A program made the position numbers and the translations under genes. From NCBI RefSeq assembly GCF_003316845.1, contig NZ_QMIK01000002.1, positions 124,001 through 188,000 on the forward strand: a DNA stretch of 64,000 bases. The letters are read 5' to 3'. The notes under the pieces are model-generated. The model made no database searches and was not told where the DNA came from. It worked only from the letters and a program-made list of their open reading frames with translations. Below, one piece after another: positions 52,591 through 62,087 of the stretch (within the stretch, counting starts at the first letter, position 1; every line of letters begins with the position of its first letter). The stretch comes from Cognataquiflexum aquatile. GTDB taxonomy: Bacteria; Bacteroidota; Bacteroidia; Cytophagales; Cyclobacteriaceae.

Positions 52591-54289
52591 TCTCAATATA
52601 GACGCAGTAAAAGAAAGAACTTTCCAGGCCATTGTCATTGGCTCTGGCTTATCGGGGAGTTGGGCAGCAAAGGAACTTACCGAGCACGGTGTCAAAACTC
52701 TGGTGATCGAAAGAGGCCGCGATGTCAAACACCTCAAAGATTATCCCACCACAAGCATGCTTCCCTACGAGTTTGAACACCGGGGACAGCTCACCCAAGA
52801 AATCCAAAAAGAAAACCCGATCGTCAGCCGCTGTTATGCTTTCAGGGAAGATGCAGCTCATTTTTTTGTCAAAGACAACGAGCATCCGTATGTGCAAGAG
52901 AAGCCTTTTGACTGGATCCGTGGATATCAGGTAGGAGGCAAGTCTCTGCTTTGGGCAAGACAGGTACAAAGATGGTCGGACTTTGATTTCGAAGGTCCGG
53001 CAAGAGACGGTTTTGCTGTAGATTGGCCGATCAGGTACAAAGACATCGCACCTTGGTACAGCCATGTTGAAAAATTTGCCGGAGTTTCGGGCAACAAAGA
53101 CGGGTTGGCAAGTTTACCCGATGGTGAATTTTTGCCGGGTTTTCCGCTGAACGTTGTGGAGGAATATTTTCAAGGCAAACTCAAGGAGCATTATGGAGAT
53201 GAGCGCCACATGATTTTGGCACGCTGTGCCCACATCACCGGTAATTTTGATTACTACGCCCAACAAGGAAGGGCCAAATGTCAAAGCAGAAATCTCTGTC
53301 AGAGAGGCTGTCCTTTCGGAGGCTATTTCTCGGCCAATTCATCTACCATCCCTTGGGCTGAAAAGACCGGAAACATGACTTTGCGGACTGATGCGGTAGT
53401 ACATTCCATCATATATGATGAAGAAAAAGGCAAAGCAACAGGTGTCAGGGTCATCGATGCCCATACCAAAGAAATGGAGGAATATTTTGCCGATGTCATT
53501 TTTGTCAATGCGGCGGCATTGAATACCAACCTGATTCTTCTGAATTCTACTTCGACCCGTTTTCCAAACGGACTTGGCAACGACAGTGGTCTGTTGGGTA
53601 AATATGTCGCTTTCCATAATTATCGCGCAGGAATCTCCGCCCAATATGAAGGTCACTTGGAATATACAACCCAAGGCGGAAGACCAACTTCAGGGTATTT
53701 TCCACGATTCAGAAATCTCAAAACACAAGAGACCGATTTCTTGCGTGGATATGCAGCAGGATTCGGAGCCAACAGGGGATCTTATGCTGACCAAAACAGT
53801 ATCGGCATGGAATTGAAAGAAAACTTGCTCAATCCAGATAAATATGGCCCTTGGAATATCGGGTCACACATGATGGGGGAGACCATTCCCAAGGAAAGCA
53901 ATTATGTAGCTTTGGATCCGAATCAGAAAGATCCTTTTGGCATGCCTCAGTTGAAAATCAATGTTGATTACGATGACAACGATGAGAAAATGATCAAGGA
54001 TTACTTGGAGCAGATGACAGAGATGTTTGAAAAAGCAGGTTTCACCAATATCAAAACCCGTGACGACAAGCGTGCCCCCGGATTGGATATCCACGAAATG
54101 GGAGGCGTAAGGATGGGAAAAGATCCAAAGACTTCCTTGCTCAATGGCAACCATCAGCTCCACTCTGTGCCCAATGTCTACGTGACCGACGGCGCATCGA
54201 TGACCTCCACGTCTACGCAAAATCCATCTTTGACTTACATGGCTTTTGCGGCGCGGGCTGCCCATCATGCGATGAAGAACTTTAGTTGA
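52583..54289 (+). CDS. GMC-family flavin oxidoreductase
   Basis: A 568-residue FAD-dependent dehydrogenase. The N-terminal FAD motif is IVIGSGLSGSWAAKELTEHG (residues about 17-36). The C-terminal GMC signature is HEMGGVRMGKDPKTS and NVYVTDGASMTSTSTQNPSL, with the catalytic His in the first. A cysteine-rich patch (KCQSRNLCQRGCPFGG) near residue 235 is common in the gluconate-dehydrogenase-like subgroup. It oxidises an alcohol group of a sugar or polyol, exported with the help of subunit 3. Confidence 0.92.
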   Translation: MANLNIDAVKERTFQAIVIGSGLSGSWAAKELTEHGVKTLVIERGRDVKHLKDYPTTSMLPYEFEHRGQLTQEIQKENPIVSRCYAFREDAAHFFVKDNEHPYVQEKPFDWIRGYQVGGKSLLWARQVQRWSDFDFEGPARDGFAVDWPIRYKDIAPWYSHVEKFAGVSGNKDGLASLPDGEFLPGFPLNVVEEYFQGKLKEHYGDERHMILARCAHITGNFDYYAQQGRAKCQSRNLCQRGCPFGGYFSANSSTIPWAEKTGNMTLRTDAVVHSIIYDEEKGKATGVRVIDAHTKEMEEYFADVIFVNAAALNTNLILLNSTSTRFPNGLGNDSGLLGKYVAFHNYRAGISAQYEGHLEYTTQGGRPTSGYFPRFRNLKTQETDFLRGYAAGFGANRGSYADQNSIGMELKENLLNPDKYGPWNIGSHMMGETIPKESNYVALDPNQKDPFGMPQLKINVDYDDNDEKMIKDYLEQMTEMFEKAGFTNIKTRDDKRAPGLDIHEMGGVRMGKDPKTSLLNGNHQLHSVPNVYVTDGASMTSTSTQNPSLTYMAFAARAAHHAMKNFS

Positions 54290-54314
54290 ACAACCTTTCT
54301 TCAGAAAAACAAAA

Positions 54315-54348
54315 ATCCCGGTCAGGAATACCTGACCGGGATTTTTTT
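54315..54348. terminator. bidirectional terminator between the GMC and desaturase genes
   Basis: A 12-bp stem ATCCCGGTCAGG / CCTGACCGGGAT with an AATA loop; flanked by A on the left and seven T on the right. Both genes converge here (stops 54289 and 54374). Confidence 0.92.
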
Positions 54349-54373
54349 ATGGAATCAAATTAGAATTTCAAAT

Positions 54374-55492
54374 TTAAGCCATTACCTCAATTTCTTCCGA
54401 AACGACTTCTTTTTCGGAAACCCTTCCGGCAGCTTTTAAGAAATCATAGTGAGATTTGAGCGCAGAGCCAAAGGTGGCATTTTCATTATATGGTAAGCCA
54501 AATTCCTCTGCGGTTTCTTTGACGATTTCTGATATTTCTACATAATGGATGTGGCAGATTTTTGGGAAAAGGTGGTGTTCCACCTGCAGATTCAATCCGC
54601 CACAAAGAAAATTGACTACAGGATTTTTACGTGCAAAATTGGCGGTTGTCCTCATTTGGTGGGCTGCCCAGGTCTCCTCGATGTTTTCATCACCTTGGGG
54701 ATTTGGCATTTCGGTGTCTTCCACCAAGTGCGCCAATTGGAATACCAAGCCCAATACAAGTCCTTCAGCAAAATTCATGACCAAGAACCCGATCATAAAC
54801 TGCCACCAAGTGATGTCCATTACGACCAAAGGGAGGATGATAAACAAAGTGTAATAAACCAATTTGTAAAAGAACAGGTTGAAATATTCGATTTTAGGAT
54901 GCTTGTTGACGTGTGAGCCAATATTCTTCTGAAAAAACTTCACATAGTCTTTTCTGAAAAACCAAGACAAAGAAGCCAAAGAGTACAAAGCAAAGGCATA
55001 AATGTGCTGGTATTTGTGGATCGGTTTGAGAGGTTCTTCAGGAGAAACCCTGACCAAACCCGGCGCGACATCCAAGTCCCCGTCATGACCGATGATGTTG
55101 GTATAGGTATGGTGGACTTTGTTATGGGTAATGTTCCAGACATACACATTGGCACCGATTATATTGAATATGAAGCCAAGGGATTTATTGACAAAGGCAT
55201 TTTTGGAATAGGATCCGTGAAGGGCATCATGGCAGACATTGAATCCGATAAAAGCCATGTTCATGCCGAGCGCAATCGCAAGAAACAGTGAGACAATTAT
55301 TGGGAAAACCTCAAACAAAATCAAGAAATATAACCCTACAAATGAAGTAAGATAAATGATGGTTTTGAGAACCATTGCCGTATTGGCGTATTTGGAAATG
55401 TTGTTTGCTTTGAAATATTCGTCTACGCGTTTTTTGATGGTAACAAAGAACAGGGAGTTTCCTGAATCAAGAAACTTTAAGGATGTATTCAT
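54374..55492 (-). CDS. acyl-CoA/acyl-lipid fatty acid desaturase
   Basis: A 372-residue integral membrane di-iron enzyme. The three His boxes are HDALH (His88-His92), HNKVHH (His123-His128) and QVEHH near residue 313. Two pairs of hydrophobic segments lie at 40-85 and about 205-245. The box pattern fits the front-end/delta-6-like membrane desaturase family, here without a fused cytochrome b5 domain. It introduces a double bond into fatty acyl chains and needs an external electron donor, not found nearby. Confidence 0.92.
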   Translation of the reverse strand: MNTSLKFLDSGNSLFFVTIKKRVDEYFKANNISKYANTAMVLKTIIYLTSFVGLYFLILFEVFPIIVSLFLAIALGMNMAFIGFNVCHDALHGSYSKNAFVNKSLGFIFNIIGANVYVWNITHNKVHHTYTNIIGHDGDLDVAPGLVRVSPEEPLKPIHKYQHIYAFALYSLASLSWFFRKDYVKFFQKNIGSHVNKHPKIEYFNLFFYKLVYYTLFIILPLVVMDITWWQFMIGFLVMNFAEGLVLGLVFQLAHLVEDTEMPNPQGDENIEETWAAHQMRTTANFARKNPVVNFLCGGLNLQVEHHLFPKICHIHYVEISEIVKETAEEFGLPYNENATFGSALKSHYDFLKAAGRVSEKEVVSEEIEVMA

Positions 55493-55697
55493 ACTTAATG
55501 GGAAATTCGGTTGTTTATTTTTGAAATTTTAGGAGCAATTCTACTGGCTGGGGGTGACGAAAATTAGATTCAACAGCAGAATGCAGAATAAATAAAATTT
55601 TAATCTGTTCCAAGTACGCCAAATTTGGCCGCATTTCCGAATATTTAACAGAATGTTTTAGGAAATTAAGGAGAATTAACTTTTTATGCCCAAAAAC

Positions 55698-56162
55698 CTA
55701 GCCAATAATTCCTTTTAGATCTGCGGGGGAATAATTGATTGATTTCAGGGTTTTTCTGTCTTCCTTCCTGTAGACTAGGAAAAGTTCCCCTTCTTTTTCA
55801 AAGTGACAATCCACACCTTGACTTTGATAGTGGGTTACGGTTTGCTCAGCCTCAGTTATTGTTTTGCAGGCTTTGCTCATGTTGGACCGCTGGACTTCAT
55901 CAAACAAATCCTTGAATTTATCCGCCAATCCAAATTCCAAAATAGCCCCTGACAGCACATATTGGATGTCACAAAGTGCATCTGCTATTTCTACGATGTC
56001 CCGGTTTTTGATGCCTTCTTCAAGTTCTTTCAATTCCTCGGCAATAAGAGAAACCCGCAACTGACAGCGCTTGGCGTCGGGAATATGTGGCTCAGGCAAA
56101 ATCGGGTGTTTGAATGTCTGGTGGAAAGCTGCGACAGAAGTGAGGCTTTTGGGATCTTGCAT
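55698..56162 (-). CDS. MazG-like nucleoside triphosphate pyrophosphohydrolase
   Basis: A 154-residue cytoplasmic protein; ATG 56162 (MQDPKSLTS) avoids a Gln/Asn-rich leader in the longer frame. The all-alpha NTP-pyrophosphatase metal site is visible: EELKELEEG near residue 42 and EIADALCDIQYVL near 58, the ExxE...ExxD pattern. It hydrolyses a nucleoside triphosphate or phosphoribosyl-ATP-like substrate to the monophosphate; histidine biosynthesis or dUTP/house-cleaning roles are possible. It is separated from the SOD by a terminator. Confidence 0.88.
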   Translation of the reverse strand: MQDPKSLTSVAAFHQTFKHPILPEPHIPDAKRCQLRVSLIAEELKELEEGIKNRDIVEIADALCDIQYVLSGAILEFGLADKFKDLFDEVQRSNMSKACKTITEAEQTVTHYQSQGVDCHFEKEGELFLVYRKEDRKTLKSINYSPADLKGIIG

Positions 56163-56202
56163 GGTGGTGTTTTTGATTTGATTTGAGGGCTGCAAAATAA
56201 AA

Positions 56203-56226
56203 AAACGGGGCCGTAAAACCCCGTTT
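56203..56226 (-). terminator. intrinsic terminator of the superoxide dismutase gene
   Basis: An 8-bp stem AAACGGGG / CCCCGTTT with an 8-base loop, followed on the minus strand by TTTTTTTA. The SOD stop is at 56251. Confidence 0.88.
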
Positions 56227-56250
56227 CCTGTATAAAATGTGGATATATTC

Positions 56251-57033
56251 TTAAGCTCCTTTCACGATCGTGTTGTAACGGTCACCGACAGCTTTCCAGT
56301 CAATCACATTCCAAAATGCAGTCAAGTAGTCAGGCCTTCTGTTTTGATAATTGAGGTAATAAGCATGCTCCCATACATCCACTCCTACCAAAGGAATTCC
56401 CTGAAACTCTGATACGTCCATGAGTGGATTGTCCTGATTTGGCGTACTTCCGATCTGAAGCAGGTTGTTTTTGTCCAAGACAAGCCATGCCCAACCTGAA
56501 CCGAATCTGCTCTTACCTGCATCTTCAAATTTGGTTTTGAAATCTGCAAAACTTCCGAAAGCACCGTTGATGGCCTCAGACAAATCGCCACCTGGTTCTC
56601 CTCCACCTGTCGGAGACATGAGTTTCCAATAAAGCTCGTGGTTATAATGCCCGCCACCGTTGTTTCTCATTTTTGTTGAATATTTAGAAATATTCATCAT
56701 TACTTCCTCAAGGGGTTTGCTAACATCCACGCTTTCCTCTGAAGCGGCTTCACCAAGGTTTTTGGCATAAGCAGCGGCATGTTTGGTGTAGTGGATTTCC
56801 ATGGTCATGGCATCGATATGTGGTTCAAGTGCAGCATAGTCATATCCTAATGGAGTTTGTTCAAAACCCGTGCTGAGCAGGACAGATGCCTCTTCTTTTT
56901 CTTCACCTTCTCCGCCGCATGCGGTCAAAAATGCAGAGCCAATCAATGTGCTCCCGATTCCCAGGGCAAAAGTGGCTTTGGAGCTATGGCTTATAAAAGT
57001 TCTTCTTGAAACATTGTAAGTCATCTTTTTCAT
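56251..57033 (-). CDS. exported Fe/Mn superoxide dismutase (Tat-type lipoprotein)
   Basis: A 260-residue protein. The N-terminus has a twin-arginine motif (SRRTFISHSSK), a hydrophobic segment and a lipobox (FLTAC, Cys39), then an acidic linker before the SOD fold. Metal ligands are His81 (EIHYTKH), the His of HYNHELYW, and Asp and His of VDVWEHAYYL. The GSGWAWLV segment is that of the Fe/Mn family; the metal cannot be decided here. Usual cytoplasmic SODs have about 200 residues, so the extra 60 are the export signal and linker. It protects the periplasm or surface from superoxide. Confidence 0.92.
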   Translation of the reverse strand: MKKMTYNVSRRTFISHSSKATFALGIGSTLIGSAFLTACGGEGEEKEEASVLLSTGFEQTPLGYDYAALEPHIDAMTMEIHYTKHAAAYAKNLGEAASEESVDVSKPLEEVMMNISKYSTKMRNNGGGHYNHELYWKLMSPTGGGEPGGDLSEAINGAFGSFADFKTKFEDAGKSRFGSGWAWLVLDKNNLLQIGSTPNQDNPLMDVSEFQGIPLVGVDVWEHAYYLNYQNRRPDYLTAFWNVIDWKAVGDRYNTIVKGA

Positions 57034-57225
57034 AGAGATTTATTTCCTTTTAAATGGATTTTCAAATTTGAATCGACCAACAAGTTAACCAATTCAACCA
57101 CATTATGAAACCTAAAAGCAGACAATAAGTCTGATTTTGTGACAAGATGGTTATGTTTGTAAAACCAAAATATCTTGGTTTGGTTTTTGAAAACAACCAA
57201 AAACTTCCAAAGAAGGGTAATGGCT

Positions 57226-57999
57226 ATGAAAATTACATTTTATAAATATCAGGGAACAGGCAACGATTTTGTGATGATCGATGACCGGGCTGACATTTTT
57301 CCTGACAGGGATCTTTCTTTGATCCAAAGACTCTGCGACCGCAAATTCGGGATTGGGGCTGACGGATTGATCCTCATCAGGGATGTCGAAGATCATGATT
57401 TCGAAATGGTGTATTTCAATGCTGACGGCTCTCAAAGTATGTGCGGAAACGGCGGGAGGTGTGCAGTGGCATTTGCAAAGTTATTGGGAATCGTTGACCA
57501 AAAAACCAATTTTCTCGCCATCGACGGGGACCATCAGGCGTTAGTCGCGGGGGACTGGATTGAATTGGAAATGCGTCCTGTTCTGAGCCTAGCCAATGCC
57601 GGTCAGGATTATTTTGTCAACACAGGCTCACCCCACCATGTGAGATTTGTGGAAAATGTCTCCGATTATCCGGTTTTTGAAGAAGGAAAAGAAATACGCT
57701 ATAGCAGTGTATATGCGCCAAAGGGCACCAATGTGAATTTTGTCACCCCTATTGGTAAGGACGAAATCCATGTCAGGACTTATGAAAGAGGGGTGGAAAA
57801 CGAGACCCTTTCATGCGGAACAGGCGTTACAGCTTGTGCATTGGTATATGGTTACCAGCATCAGCTCCATGAAGTCAAGATCCAAACACCGGGAGGGAAT
57901 CTCAAGGTCAGGTTTACCGAAAGTGCAGATGGCAGTTTTCAGGATATTTGGCTGATAGGTCCGGCTGAACAGGTGTTTGAAGGAAGGATTGAAATTTAG
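57226..57999 (+). CDS. dapF: diaminopimelate epimerase
   Basis: A 257-residue cytoplasmic enzyme that interconverts LL- and meso-diaminopimelate for lysine and peptidoglycan. The two catalytic cysteines are present: QSMCGNGGRCA near residue 70 and LSCGTGVTAC near 200. It begins MKITFYKYQGTGNDF, typical of the family; an AGAAGGG lies 8 bases before ATG 57226. An ATG six bases earlier (57220) is an alternative. It precedes secA by about 150 bases. Confidence 0.95.
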   Translation: MKITFYKYQGTGNDFVMIDDRADIFPDRDLSLIQRLCDRKFGIGADGLILIRDVEDHDFEMVYFNADGSQSMCGNGGRCAVAFAKLLGIVDQKTNFLAIDGDHQALVAGDWIELEMRPVLSLANAGQDYFVNTGSPHHVRFVENVSDYPVFEEGKEIRYSSVYAPKGTNVNFVTPIGKDEIHVRTYERGVENETLSCGTGVTACALVYGYQHQLHEVKIQTPGGNLKVRFTESADGSFQDIWLIGPAEQVFEGRIEI

Positions 58000-58147
58000 A
58001 TTAGGAAGGGTTTAGGGAATTTATGGATGAAAGAAATTTTAAAGCAAAGTCATCTATCTCCCAATCTCAGGTCTCATATCTTACTGTTGATTACTATAAT
58101 TAAGAAAAACGAAGTAATTTTACCCCCTATTAGATACAAAATACCAT

Positions 58148-61100
58148 ATGTTAGATTTTATAGCCAAAGGACTGGCAAAAGTTTTCGGGACGAAGTCAGA
58201 TAGAGATGTAAAGGAATTGAGTCCTAAAGTTCCCCAGATCAATGAGGCTTTTAAGAAGCTTCAAAATCTCAGTGATGAGGCCCTAAGGGCAAAGACTGGA
58301 GAAATCAAAGCCATCATCAATGCGGACTTGAAGCCTTTTGATGTTAAAATAGCCGCTTTCAGAGAGCAGATCAATGGCATGGCACCGGATAAGGTGCATG
58401 AGAAAGATGCTCTTTTTACCGAAATAGAAAAAACCGAAAAATCCAGGGATGAAGCTTTGGAAGTGGTTTTGGAAAAGGTCTTGGTAGACGCTTTTGCGGT
58501 AGTCAAAGAGACAGCAAGAAGATTCAAAGAAAACGGAAAGCTTGTCGTAAAAGCAACACTGAAAGACCAAGAGCTTGCAGCCAAAAAAGCCAATATTGAA
58601 ATCCAGGGAGAAAACGCCGTCTGGCACAACAAATGGATGGCTGCCGGAACTGAAGTCGTTTGGGACATGGTCCATTATGACGTGCAGCTGATCGGCGGGA
58701 TGGTTTTGCACAAAGGAAAAATAGCAGAAATGGCTACAGGTGAAGGAAAAACCTTGGTTTCTACTCTTCCTGCTTACCTCAATGCACTTTCCGGAAGGGG
58801 AGTTCACATCGTTACTGTCAATGATTACTTGGCAAAAAGGGACTCCGAATGGAATGCCCCGCTTTTTGAATTCCACGGTCTTTCTGTGGATTGTATAGAT
58901 AAATACCAGCCAAACTCAGAAGGTAGAAAAAAGGCCTATGCCTCTGACATTGTCTATGGGACAAACAACGAGTTTGGCTTTGATTACCTGAGAGACAACA
59001 TGGCACGGGAAGCCGGAGACCTTGTTCAGGGCAAGCACCATTATGCCATGATTGACGAAGTGGATTCGGTTTTGATCGATGATGCAAGGACACCTTTGAT
59101 CATCTCAGGACCTGTTCCCCGTGGAGACCAGCATGAGTTTATGGAAATGAAGCCAAGGGTCGCCACTCTGGTAGACGAGCAGCGCAAACTTGTGCAGGGT
59201 TTTCTCAATCAGGCCAAAAAATTAATTCAGGAAGGAAACGAAAAAGAGGCGGGCTTACCGCTTTTCAGGGCGTATAGAGGTATGCCAAAATACAAGCCTT
59301 TGATCAAGTTCCTATCTGAGCCGGGCATTAGGGTTATCCTCCAAAAAACTGAGAATTATTACCTCCAGGACAACAAAAGAATGATGCCTGAGGCCGATCA
59401 ACCTCTTTTGTTTACTATCGAAGAAAAGACCAACGGCATAGAGCTTACCGACAACGGCATCGAGGTCATTACCCAAAAGAATGAAAATCCAACATTCTTT
59501 ATCCTCCCCGATATCGGTATGGAAATCGCCGAAATGGAGAAAAATCCTGATATCGACGACAAAGAAAAGCTCATCAGAAAAGAAGAGCTGATCAAAGATT
59601 ATGGTGTCAAAGCCCAAAGAATCCATACAGTAAACCAACTGCTCAAGGCATATTGCATGTTTGAGAAGGATACCGAATATATCTTGGTGGATGGTAAAGT
59701 GAAGATTGTCGATGAGCAGACTGGCCGTGTGATGGAAGGAAGGAGATACTCCGACGGTCTCCATCAGGCGATCGAAGCAAAAGAGAACGTGAAAGTGGAA
59801 GACGCTACACAGACTTATGCGACGATTACACTTCAAAACTACTTCAGGATGTACCACAAGCTTGCGGGTATGACCGGTACAGCGGAAACTGAAGCCGGTG
59901 AATTCTGGACAATCTACAAACTGGATGTAGTGGTCATCCCTACTAACAGAAACATTATCAGGGAAGACCGAGAGGATAAAGTTTACAAAACTGTCAGAGA
60001 GAAATTCAATGCAGTGGCAGACGAAATCGTGGAACTGACCAAAGCAGGAAGACCTGTATTGGTGGGTACGACCTCTGTGGAGATTTCTGAAGTATTGAGT
60101 AGAATGCTCACTATCCGAAAAATCCAACACCAGGTATTGAACGCCAAGCAACATGCCAAAGAAGCGGACATCGTCGCCGAAGCCGGAAAACCAGGAACTG
60201 TGACCATCGCTACCAACATGGCAGGTCGAGGTACAGATATCAAATTGACTCCGGAATCGAGGAAAGCCGGAGGTTTGGCTATCGTCGGTACAGAGAGACA
60301 TGAATCAAGACGTGTTGACCGTCAGCTCCGAGGACGTTCAGGACGTCAGGGAGATGTGGGTTCTTCCCAGTTCTTCGTCTCATTGGAAGACAACCTGATG
60401 CGGATGTTTGGTTCGGACAGGATTGCAAAACTTATGGACCGAATGGGCTTGGAAGAGGGAGAAGTCATCCAACATTCGATGATTACCAAATCCATTGAAA
60501 GAGCCCAAAGGAAAGTAGAGGAAAATAACTTTGGGGTTAGAAAGAGACTTTTGGAATATGACGATGTCATGAATTCCCAAAGGGAAGTGGTTTATAAAAG
60601 AAGGAGAAATGCCCTCAAAGGTGAGCGTCTTGAATTGGACATCCTCAATGTCATGTATGATGTTTGTTTTGACATCATACAGATGGGTAAGTCCACCGAA
60701 GATGCGGATAACCTGAGGATGAATATATTCAGTTCATTGGGAATAGACCATCCATTCAGCGTTGAGGATCTGAAATCCAAAGAAACCGGAATTTTGACGC
60801 AGCAGCTCTTCGATGCCGCATACCAACATTATGTGGGCAAAAACGAAAGCATTACCAACAAAGCCCTTCCAGTTTTAAGAGATGTGTACACCAACAGAGG
60901 CGCCACTGTGAAAGAAATCATGGTTCCGATTTCGGATGGCTTCAAGCAGATCGGGGTGCTGGTCAACCTTGAATCTGTTGTGAAAAACGAAGGAAGGGAT
61001 TTGATCAGAAACATCGAAAAGAACGTCACTTTGGCGATCATTGACCAAAACTGGAAAGAGCATCTCCGTGACATGGATGACCTGAAGCAATCTGTACAGA

Positions 61101-61528
61101 ATGCAGTTTACGAACAAAAAGATCCTTTGTTGATTTATAAATTTGAGGCATTTGAGATGTTCAAACGCTTTGTCGGTAAACTCAATGAAGATACTATTTC
61201 ATTCATTGCGAAAGCAGATCTCCCTGCCCAAGACCCGAATCAGGTCAGGGCAGCCCAAGCCCCACGGAAAGAAGAAGCTCAGGTAAAAGCATCCAAAGAG
61301 GAGGTAGGCAGCAGCTTAAATCCTGGAGGTGGCAGACAGGCCTCGGCGGCGGTTGCCAACAGGACAGCTCCTCCGCAGATCGTCGCCCCTAGAAAATCAG
61401 ATAAGGTTTATGGTAGAAATGACAAAGTCTCCGTCCAATACCCTGATGGAAAAGTCGTTAAGGACGTCAAGTTCAAAAGTGTGGAGCAGGATGTTATTTC
61501 AGGCAAATGTGTGGTCATAGAACATTAA
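58148..61528 (+). CDS. secA: preprotein translocase ATPase SecA
   Basis: A 1,126-residue motor of the Sec pathway; long SecA proteins of 1,100 or more residues are usual in Bacteroidota. Walker A is at MATGEGKTLVS and the DEAD-type box at IDEVDSVLIDDARTPLIISG. The preprotein-binding, helical-scaffold and C-terminal regions follow (AGRGTDIKLTPESR; GRSGRQGDVGSSQFFVSLED). The C-terminus (KVSVQYPDGKVVKDVKF) lacks the SecB-binding zinc motif of Proteobacteria. It begins MLDFIAKGLAKVFGTKSDR. Confidence 0.97.
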   Translation: MLDFIAKGLAKVFGTKSDRDVKELSPKVPQINEAFKKLQNLSDEALRAKTGEIKAIINADLKPFDVKIAAFREQINGMAPDKVHEKDALFTEIEKTEKSRDEALEVVLEKVLVDAFAVVKETARRFKENGKLVVKATLKDQELAAKKANIEIQGENAVWHNKWMAAGTEVVWDMVHYDVQLIGGMVLHKGKIAEMATGEGKTLVSTLPAYLNALSGRGVHIVTVNDYLAKRDSEWNAPLFEFHGLSVDCIDKYQPNSEGRKKAYASDIVYGTNNEFGFDYLRDNMAREAGDLVQGKHHYAMIDEVDSVLIDDARTPLIISGPVPRGDQHEFMEMKPRVATLVDEQRKLVQGFLNQAKKLIQEGNEKEAGLPLFRAYRGMPKYKPLIKFLSEPGIRVILQKTENYYLQDNKRMMPEADQPLLFTIEEKTNGIELTDNGIEVITQKNENPTFFILPDIGMEIAEMEKNPDIDDKEKLIRKEELIKDYGVKAQRIHTVNQLLKAYCMFEKDTEYILVDGKVKIVDEQTGRVMEGRRYSDGLHQAIEAKENVKVEDATQTYATITLQNYFRMYHKLAGMTGTAETEAGEFWTIYKLDVVVIPTNRNIIREDREDKVYKTVREKFNAVADEIVELTKAGRPVLVGTTSVEISEVLSRMLTIRKIQHQVLNAKQHAKEADIVAEAGKPGTVTIATNMAGRGTDIKLTPESRKAGGLAIVGTERHESRRVDRQLRGRSGRQGDVGSSQFFVSLEDNLMRMFGSDRIAKLMDRMGLEEGEVIQHSMITKSIERAQRKVEENNFGVRKRLLEYDDVMNSQREVVYKRRRNALKGERLELDILNVMYDVCFDIIQMGKSTEDADNLRMNIFSSLGIDHPFSVEDLKSKETGILTQQLFDAAYQHYVGKNESITNKALPVLRDVYTNRGATVKEIMVPISDGFKQIGVLVNLESVVKNEGRDLIRNIEKNVTLAIIDQNWKEHLRDMDDLKQSVQNAVYEQKDPLLIYKFEAFEMFKRFVGKLNEDTISFIAKADLPAQDPNQVRAAQAPRKEEAQVKASKEEVGSSLNPGGGRQASAAVANRTAPPQIVAPRKSDKVYGRNDKVSVQYPDGKVVKDVKFKSVEQDVISGKCVVIEH

Positions 61529-61538
61529 CAAAAGCATC

Positions 61539-62087
61539 ATGAAAAGGGTACTCCTGATTTTGATATTTCCCTTAATTTTGATGAGTTCTTGCTCATTGAT
61601 TAAGAAAACATCAGCACCAACCAATGAATTTGAAAATTATCAGGAAGATCTGAGCGGGTCTAGGATAACTTTCCCTGATTTGGAGGAGCAGGCGGCAAAA
61701 GAAGAAACTGCCCCAAAGGGCGGTGAAAAAGTTTTGTCTGCAGATGAGGACCTTGAAATCGCACTTAATAATCTCAAAGAAGCCAATAAAGCAGAAATGT
61801 ATTGGAGTGGATATACTGTTTTGGTATACAGCGGGGTGGACAGGGATTTGGCTTTCAAGACAAGAAATGACCTTTTCACTTATTTTCCGGATTTCAAAAC
61901 TGACATGCAATACCAACAGCCCCGGTACCTTGTCAAGGTGGGAAAGTTTGTCAACCGCATTGAAGCCCTTACTTATTACCACCAATTGAAAGAAAATTTT
62001 CCTTCTTCGAGAATCATTCAAGACAGGTTTTTGAGAGAAGGTTACGTCAATCCTGAACCGGTTACGGATGGTCAACAACAAAATTAA
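61539..62087 (+). CDS. lipoprotein with SPOR-like domain
   Basis: A 182-residue lipoprotein (MKRVLLILIFPLILMSSC, lipid Cys18). An acidic linker (LEEQAAKEETAPKGGEKVLS) leads to a SPOR-like domain about residues 85-165 (YTVLVYSGVDRDLAFKTRND, YLVKVGKFVNRIEALTYYHQ). SPOR domains bind denuded peptidoglycan at division sites. The gene follows secA by 10 bases and overlaps the amidohydrolase gene by 20 bases, so the three may share a transcript. Confidence 0.85.
   Translation: MKRVLLILIFPLILMSSCSLIKKTSAPTNEFENYQEDLSGSRITFPDLEEQAAKEETAPKGGEKVLSADEDLEIALNNLKEANKAEMYWSGYTVLVYSGVDRDLAFKTRNDLFTYFPDFKTDMQYQQPRYLVKVGKFVNRIEALTYYHQLKENFPSSRIIQDRFLREGYVNPEPVTDGQQQN

Noticed and set aside
57034-57225. riboswitch or small RNA upstream of dapF
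   Set aside because: No lysine-riboswitch-like or T-box-like conserved core could be recognised. The spacer is AT-rich without stable hairpins.
61528-62087. frameshift suspicion because the SPOR and M20 genes overlap by 20 bases
   Set aside because: Both proteins look complete at both ends, and short overlaps are normal for coupled genes.
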